A stretch of DNA of 64,000 nucleotides from Liolophura sinensis (taxonomy: Eukaryota; Mollusca; Polyplacophora; Chitonida; Chitonidae): contig NC_088305.1 of the NCBI RefSeq assembly GCF_032854445.1, forward strand, positions 26,996,628 to 27,060,627. Direction: 5' to 3'. The translations under genes were made by a program, and so were the position numbers. This document shows positions 51,301 through 60,300 of the stretch, piece by piece. Every line of letters starts with the position of its first letter. Position 1 is the first letter of the stretch. The notes below the pieces were generated by a model. The model made no database searches. It was not told where the DNA came from and saw only the letters and a program-made list of their open reading frames with translations.

Positions 51301-54300
51301 ACATGATACCCCACCCAGTCACTGTGTACATACAATGGGCAGGTCAAGAGGTTAGATCCCTAATACATTCATGAATTTTCGCTTCAGCAAGTCACTGAGA
51401 GAAAAACGTCGTCTGGAACTTGTGATGTCATTGTTCCTGAACAATGTCAGACATCTAAATGGAAAATGCGGCGTGGCAAGAAGAAAAGGATTCAAAGACA
51501 TCCACCGCATGAAGTTACAGCAGCTTCTCTGAAATATAAGTAAGGGCTGGACGTGCATTATGCTTTGTTTTTAATTGGATGGCATTTTGATTACAGTTTG
51601 CTTAGTTTTAATTGAATGGTGTTTCGATCACATTATACCTTGTTTTCATTGGATGATGTTTGATTTGCTTGACTGTCTCGGGCATTAAAGTTAGTGGATC
51701 CTGGGGTATATTTTTTGCAACAGTCTTTGTAATATGTGTGTTAATTATATATATTTATTTGATTGATGTTTTACGCCATACTCAAGAATGTTTCACTTAT
51801 ATGACGACGGCCAGCATTATGGTGGGAGGAAACTGGGCAGAGCCCGGCCAAAACCCATGACCATCCACAGGTTGGTGACAGACCTTCCCATATACATTGA
51901 AGAGGAAGCCAGCATGAGCTGGACTTGAACTCATAGCAACCACGTAGGTGAGAGGCTCCTTTTTCATTGTTGATTATAGATTTGTTGGCATTTGGAATGT
52001 TGAACGAATGTTGGGCGAGAAGGCAGCTTATTGATAAATGATTTTTTAAATTATTTCAAGGAGCAGTTCAATAGACATGCACACGTTCCCCAAAACTGTT
52101 GGAAAAAAACTGGAATTAATTTTCTTAGGCAAGTTTTCATTTTTTCAAGTTGCAACAAAACCTTGAATTGGGCTCGGTGTTTGTACAGAAGAGACCTGAG
52201 AGAAAAGTGGCCTAAAGATCGTAAGTTTTGTGTAGGAATCTATGTTTTGTGAACATCTGTGTCTTTTAATACTTAACTTCACAGTAGGCCTCACGATCTT
52301 ACTCCAGTACCAGTCTTTCACTACAGTAGTAGGCCTCAAGATCTTACTCTAGTACCAGTCGTTCACTACAGTAGTGGGCCTCAAGATCTTACTCCAGTAC
52401 CAGTCGTTCACTACAGTAGTGGGCCTCAAGAGCTTACTCCAGTACCAGTCGTTCACTACAGTAGTGGGCCTCAAGATCTTACCCCAGTACCAGTCGTTCA
52501 CTACAGTAGTGGGCCTCAAGATCTTACTCCAGTACCAGTCATTCACTACAGTAGTTGGCCTCAAGATCTTACCCCAGTACCAGTCGTTCACTACAGTAGT
52601 GGGCCCCAAGATCTTACCCCAGTACCAGTCGTTCACTACAGTAGTGGGCCTCAAGATCTTACTCCAGTACCAGTCATTCACTACAGTAGTGGGCCTCAAG
52701 ATCTTACCCCAGTACCAGTCGTTCACTACAGTAGTGGGCCCCAAGATCTTACCCCAGTACCAGTCGTTCACTACAGTAGTGGGCCTCAAGATCTTACCCC
52801 AGTACCAGTCGTTCACTACAGTAGTGGGCCTCAAGATCTTACCCCAGTACCAGTCGTTCACTACAGTAGTGGGCCTCAAGATCTTACTCCAGCACCTGTC
52901 GTTCACTACAGTAGTGGGCCTCAAGATCTTACTTCAGCACCAGTCATTCACTACAGTAGTGGGCCTCAAGATCTTACTCCAGTACCAGTCGTTCACTACA
53001 GTAGTGGGCCTCAAGATCTTATTCCAGCACCAGTCGTTCACTACAGTAGTGGGCCTCAAGATCTTACTCCAGCACCAGTCGTTCACTACAGTAGTGGGCC
53101 TCAAGATCTTACTCCAGTACCAGTCGTTCACTACAGTAGTGGGCCTTAAGCTCTTGAGACAGTGGACAATGGACGAGTCTTCTCCACGTGCAGAAAGGCA
53201 GAATTTAAAATTTAGATGGATGTAATAAATGCATCTATATCCAGTACAGCTGGTTCCTAACCATCAGTCCTACGCCCACTTGGGCTGGAGGATATGCTGA
53301 CAGTTGACCCATGGTCAGCGTACGATACACCAGCCATGCACCTTCATACACCTACCATGACACTATCCCCCGGCTGTCATACACCGGCTGTCAGCAGACC
53401 ATTGGCCCATGATCATCAAATGTTTTAACGCTAAATACAGACCCATTTCCTGTAACCAGTCATGTCTAAACACCATGATGGCTTGCAGCATATTTACTTG
53501 CTCACGAATTTTGCACAAAATTTAAGTTTTAATGGCTTACTGTATGGGACCGCTACTGTTTTGGTCCGCCACGCGTGTACACTGTTCTCTATAGGTCGGG
53601 ATTCAAGTATGTACCAGCTGCCTCAGGTGTACGATTTTTTGTTTTAATACAAATTACTTCAATAGTTATTAAATAACAGGTCTGCTTAGAGGCATTTACG
53701 GCAGAGTTATGTTGGGACAAATATATGTATATGCAACACATTGCTTTCTCTGAAGTCTGCGCTGTACATGACAGCTCTGTACAACCGTGGCAGCATTTCA
53801 GAATTTGGAAACAGACTCCTCGGTTCCTTGGCTTATCAGTAAATTTATCACAGTTTTCATGTTGGATATAAAATTACAAAGGAATATTTGACTTTATTAT
53901 GTGATATGTGTCAACCTGCGTGCTGATATACGCTTAAAAAACCTCTATTGAATATGTATATGTAATTAGTCATATCGGTACATCACACAAGGCCTAATGT
54001 ATAAAATTCAAACCACTGACACATGTAATGGTCATCATGTTAATGTTTAATCTTGAGTCCCTAAATTGTATCCCCAATGTCAAAGTCCTATTATTTATTA
54101 ATTTTATAAGCACAGAAATGGGTTTATTATAAGAAGAGTGCAATCATATGTAGCCTTTGTATATGGGTGGAGACATGCAATGTAGGCCCCAGGCCTACAT
54201 ATATGTGTATGCATCTTAAATCTTGCATAAAATCAAGCTATAAAATGTATTACATATTTTCATAACATTCCTCTACCTATCCATTTATAAAGTATTAAAA

Positions 54301-57300
54301 TACACCAAGAAAGTATAGATCAAAATGGAGACTTTTCATATGGGTGAAAGGAAATCTATTAGAACAATTCCAGTCCAATTTTTGGTGTTACTTTAGAATA
54401 GCCCTGATAATTACCTTTCACGAAATATCAACCTCCTAATACAAGGTCGACGTTAAACCCCAAGCACTCACTCACTCACTCCTAATACAAGGTCGACGTT
54501 AAACCCCAAGCACTCACTCACTCACTCACGTTAAACCCCATGCACTCCCTCACTCACTCACTCACTCACTCACTCCTAATACAAGGTCGACGCTAAACCC
54601 CAAGAACTCACTCACTCACTCCTAATACAAGGTCGACGTTAAACCCCAAGCACTCAATCACTCACGTTAAACCCCAAGCATTCCCTCACTCACTCACTCC
54701 TAATACAAGGTCAACGTTAAACCCCAAGCACTCACTCACTCACTCACTCACGTTAAACCCCAAGCATTCCCTCACTCACTCACTCCTAATACAAGGTCAA
54801 CGTTAAACCCCGAGCACTCACTCACTCACTCACTCACACTAAACCCCAAGCATTCCCTCACTCACTCACTCCTACTACAAGGTCAACGTTAAACCCCAAG
54901 CTCTCACTCACTCACTCATTCCTAATACAAAGTCGACGTTAAACCCCAAGCACTCGCTCACTCACTCACTCACGTTAAACCCCAAGCACTCCCTCACTCA
55001 CTCACTCCTAATACAAGGTCGACGTTAAACCCCAAGCACTCACTCACTCACTCACTCACGTTAAACCCCAAGCACTCCCTCACTCACTCACTCACTCCTA
55101 ATACAAGGTCAACGTTAAACCCCAATCTCACTCACCCACTCACTCGTAATACAAAGTCGACGTTAAACCCCATGCACTCACTCACTCACTCTCTCACTCC
55201 TAATCCAAGGTCAACGTTAAACCCCAAGCTCTCACTCACTCACTCCTAATACAAAGTCGACGTTAAACCCCATGCACTCACTCACTCACTCACTCCTAAT
55301 ACAAAGTCGACGTTAAACCCCAACAGTGTACGTCCAGTGTCATTACATCAGACTCCAGCAAGGGAGTGAATGTCACAAAATGATACGCTGACCATGGCGC
55401 AACCATGCAATGACTGTCGGCGGACCATGTGCTGACCCGGATGGGAGGCGAAGGATGACAGTGTGTTTAATCGGGGTCCGGCCAGGGTCGGTGTATAGTG
55501 TATGATCCACAGACCATGACTGTACTGTACTCTTAGATTTAAGCAGTGGAATTTTTTTTTTTTTAATTTGTCTGGTTTCAAAACTATATTCAAACATACT
55601 TCACTGTTTGATGAGTTCATGTTTAATTTACAGGGGAATCGAGAAAGCCAAGTGCTTTTGTCAGGTAATTATAAAATCTGCTTGTATTTTTTCAGATTGC
55701 ATGAATTTTCACAGCATTAGCAAACAAGCCCAAACAACAAAGCTTTTCCATTCAATGTTTGCTGAAGTTTTACCTCCTGAGAAACACAGCAGTGCATTAA
55801 AAGGTAGAAATATGACTGAAGTACCTCAACTTGATGGACAGCCTCCTAGTGAGAATGACCAGAACTACAGCACTGAAGAGATGAGAGGGGAGACAACTGC
55901 AGACAGTGGTGGATTACTGGCTGTCCTTACCAAAGTTAAACCACACCTCGAACACATTATAGCAAACCACAGGTATGGCTAATGAAATTAAAAAAATTTC
56001 AGATTTAGTTATTTTAAATCAAAGCTCATGTAATTTTATGAAGTGATTTCTCGCATGGTTGACCTTGTGTGAAAATACTGTTTATGATCCAGTTATTTTT
56101 TTGGAATGGTGGACCCTATAGTGACCATGGAGCCTATAGTCATTGTTGCACCCTATGGTGATATGGTGGGCCTTATTAGGAACTCTATACTGACTGGGGG
56201 CCGTATAGTGGTTGTGAACCCTATAATGATTGTTGCTCCCTATAGTGATTTTTGCACTTTAGAGTGATTGGTGAGCCTTATAGTGATTAAGAACTCTATA
56301 GTGACTGGGGGCCCTATAGTGATTGGTGGGCCTCATAGTGATTAGGAACTCTATAGTGACTGGGGGCCCTATAGTGATTGTGAACCCTATAATGATTGTT
56401 GCACCATATAGTGATTGTTGCACTTTAGAGTGATTGGTGAGCCTTATAGTGATTAAGAACTCTATAGTGACTGGGGGCCCTATAGTGATTGTGAACCCTA
56501 TAATGATTATTGCTCCCTATAGTGATTGTTGCACTTTAGAGTGATTGGTGAGCCTTATAGTGATTAAGAACTCTATAGTGACTGGGGGCCCTATAGTGAT
56601 TGTGAACCCTATAATGATTGTTGCACCATATAGTGATTGTTGCACCCTATAGTGATTGGTGAGCCATATTGTGATCAGGAACTCTATGGTGACTGGGGGC
56701 CCTATAGTGATTGGTGGGCCTTGTAGTGATTAGGAACTCTATGACCACCTGCACGTTGCTGCCAGACCTTCCCATGTATGGGAGGAAGATAGAGGCTCCT
56801 TCTGGCATGCTTATCAAGGGACATTATGCCATAATAACTCACCATTAATTTTTTGTGGTCAGAATTTTCTCTCACATTTCATGATATTAATCAAATGATA
56901 TCTAAAATAATTTAACAGGAGGTTAACCCTGTGATATATGTCTCTCTCCCCCTGTCTCTGTACACAGGTCTTGTCCATTCCGTCCCTTGCTGAATCAGTA
57001 CTGTTCCATTTCCAAGATGAAAAGAAGTTGCAGATGTTCATCTCGTGTTAGGAACACGAATGCACCCGTGTCAAGCACGTATCAAAGTATCTCTGATGTC
57101 CCTCACCCTACCGTTGAGAACCATGACCATGTTATTTCAGATGCAGGTTCAAGTCCAGCAGTCAGCACAGTACCACGTAAGTGTGCATGTAATCATGTGC
57201 TCTGCATAACTGTCAGGTCCGATGGAGGTACATGTATTGCCAAAGATGTTGGTGTTTTTTTTGAGATCTTTGTTTTGTTTTTTTTGCGACTAATTCTTTT

Positions 57301-60300
57301 TTGGAGGCCATTTTTGCAAGATATTCCACACTCACTTAAAAGAAGGACATTTAAACCTCATAAGGCTATTCAGGTGGATTTGCTGTGAATTCTTTAACAT
57401 GAAGATGGATCAATGCAAAAAAATAATGCATACATTGATGGAAGTTACCATGTAAAATGTTAAGTCTCAGTGTCTCATTAGCTAGATTATGTGACGTGTT
57501 ATGATCATAAATCTTCAGCATTCAGACAGAATATATGATATGATTTGATGTCACATTGATTAGAGCTCATATTACAACAAAAATATAATAATTTAGTGTA
57601 TCCACAAAAGTTTTGTGGCCTCTGAGCTAACTACATGTATATGTACATGTGTAGTACAAGACGCTTGAAATTCTTGGTATTCATAAGAGAGAACCTCAAA
57701 CAAAGGAGAGTACTCCTACTGACCAATAACACCCTGAAGTCCAGCAAGGTTGAGATGCTTGATGCTTTAAAATGTTAGATTGTCAGGCTGCTAGTTCAGA
57801 CCCTATGTTGGACCAGGAATGTTTGAGATTTCCTGGTCTTCACCATTCTTGGGGCCTTGGCTGAACGAAGCCATCAACAGCTCTTGTAGGGCCTGTAGGA
57901 AAGTTGGCCAGTTGCCTGCCGAAGGTGAGCGGTTTCCTCCACAGGTATTCGTGTTCCAGTGTCTTGTTAATATATTAAGTGAAATATTTTCTTGGTACAT
58001 ATGCAGCATTGTTAAAACCCATGGGAAGGTGTTGCCAGCAAACTGTGGATGGTTGTGGGTTTCCCCCGAGCTCTGCCCGGTTTCGTCTCACCATATCCTG
58101 GAAGGTTTGGCAGTAAACAGTGGATGGTCGTGGGTTTCCCCTGGGCTCTGCCCGGTTTCCTCCCACCATAATGCTGGCCGTCATCATATGAGTGAAATAT
58201 TCTTGATTATGGCATAAAGCACTAAATAAATAAAGGTAGAAGAGTTAAAATTATCCCCCCGCCCCTCCCCCTTTCAGATGCAATGGCAGCATTTTTACAC
58301 CTGTCTGCATGTCAGTGGGCATTTTTCGCATGTTTCTCAATATACCCCAAACCATAAAAGGGAGATGGGATGTTGAACTTAAGTGTTTCAGCTGAAAAAC
58401 TTATCTCAGCAGCTACTGTCAAGATTACATGACATTAGACTAATTGTTACCCTGCATCAATAAAACAACTTCCTGGACATGAAAATAGCAACATCTGTGA
58501 GAGGCATGTAGAAGTTGTAGAGTTGAGTGTGAAGCTGTTGTTGGAGAACTTCATTTTCATTGTTTTCTCTGTGTACACAGATCTGTGCCCACAGTTGTTT
58601 GGTACCTCAACATTTTGCCGAACTAGGTGTAAGCTCAGGAAGAAACGTGTCAGAATGAGTCTGTTGTTGGGAGATCATGTCCATCCTAGAAAGGTAAGTT
58701 TTGGTCGATCATGTGAGAATTTCGGAGGTCAGTATTTTATCTCATGCTTTCACATCATGGTGAAAAATATTTATAATTTGAATCTGTCCATTTATCTGTT
58801 TGCTTGCCTGGCATATATTTAATTCCATCCCATAATTACTCCAGATATTGTCCAATTTTGACAAAATTTTGTGTGCAGTTTTTTTTTGGGTATTCTCCAA
58901 TGATTCTGTTTTGTTGATTCTATAAATTGATTTAATTTTGGTTTTCAAATATAATCAAATCAAATCAGTCTTTGTTAAATTTTGCTAACGGTTTTGTCTG
59001 TAGTTTTTTGTGGCCCCTCAAGTGAAGTTCCAAACCCAAATGTATCTACAGCAGTTGTTACATATTTAACAATTTCCTTGATTTGATCCCCCTGATAGCT
59101 TGTATTAAGCCTGAGACATGTTATTCTCTGAATTTACTTGTTTTTGATCCCCTGAAAGTCTGAATGTTGGACTTGTCATGCTCTTCTTATTTTGATTTAC
59201 ATACAGTATATTTATGTATTTATTTATTTATTTGATTGGTGTTTTTTGCCATACTCAAGAATATTTCACTTCTACGACGGCGGCCAGCATTATGGTGGGA
59301 GGAAACCGGCCATAGCCCATGGTAAACCCATGACCATCCGCAGGTTGCTGACAGACCTTCCCACTTACGGCCATACAGTATACACACTGTTCATGTACCA
59401 GTGGACATGGAGATGTAATATGTTATTCAAGTTGGTGTATAATCTCAAAGCCCATTCTGACTTCAGGAAAACCTTTAAATTTCACGACGTTTCACTCAAA
59501 TGAGTATAAAATAGTTTTATGAAGATGGCCTCGCTGTGGTTATAATTCTGTTTCTCTCTCGTCCCTGCAGGTATTCCTCTTCCTAAGGCAAGTCTGCTTG
59601 CGAGTCATCCCAAAAGATTTACTCGGCTGTCAGAACAACTGGAACAGATTCATGAATAACATACGATCCTTATTATCTATGGGACGGTATGACAAAATAA
59701 AACTGGATCATCTACTCCTCAGGATGAAGGTAAAGACCGTATTTCTATTTTCTGTCTGTTTTTTTTTTCTTTGTCAACAGTTTGTGGTGAGAAGACATTT
59801 ATACGCTTGTAATTTGTTTCTAAATCATGAATAGTGTAACTCTGAAAAATGAAAACTTCATTATGACTCAGTATTTTGGCATTTTAGCATTTCATTTTGC
59901 CGTCATGTGGCTTCTGGTGACTCAAAGTAAAATGCCAGAGTCTTGATTTGCAATGTTATGAGGTCTTTGTTTTTCAGAGTTGTGTGTTATGTAAAACTAA
60001 AGTGGCACAACATTAGTTTCTTTCTTCCATGAAAGAATAGAATGTTTGACAAAGGCTATATACATGTATATCAAGACTGTATTAAAGTGAAAGACAGCAC
60101 CAGACTAATGGGTATGCCCACTGAAAGACCTACCATTCAAAGTATCTGGAACCGGCATTAAATATTTTTTTAGATTTTTTTCAACCCAGTCAGGGTTTAG
60201 TGAAACTTCATCTTGTCACAGCCTTAGCACGTCTCCATATACAACATTAAGGCGACATTGTGTTAACTCTGTAAAGTGGAAGTTATTTTCTGTATTATAG

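Noticed and set aside
52374-53225. A 283-residue plus-strand frame and a 191-residue minus-strand frame
   Set aside because: Both are by-products of a 45-bp tandem repeat, whose length is divisible by three. No start context, splice sites or protein similarity.
55634-55662. A small TERT exon between ACAG at 55633 and GTAATT
   Set aside because: It would break the phase and the KDH-CMNF join from 52220 to 55696, which matches the family better.
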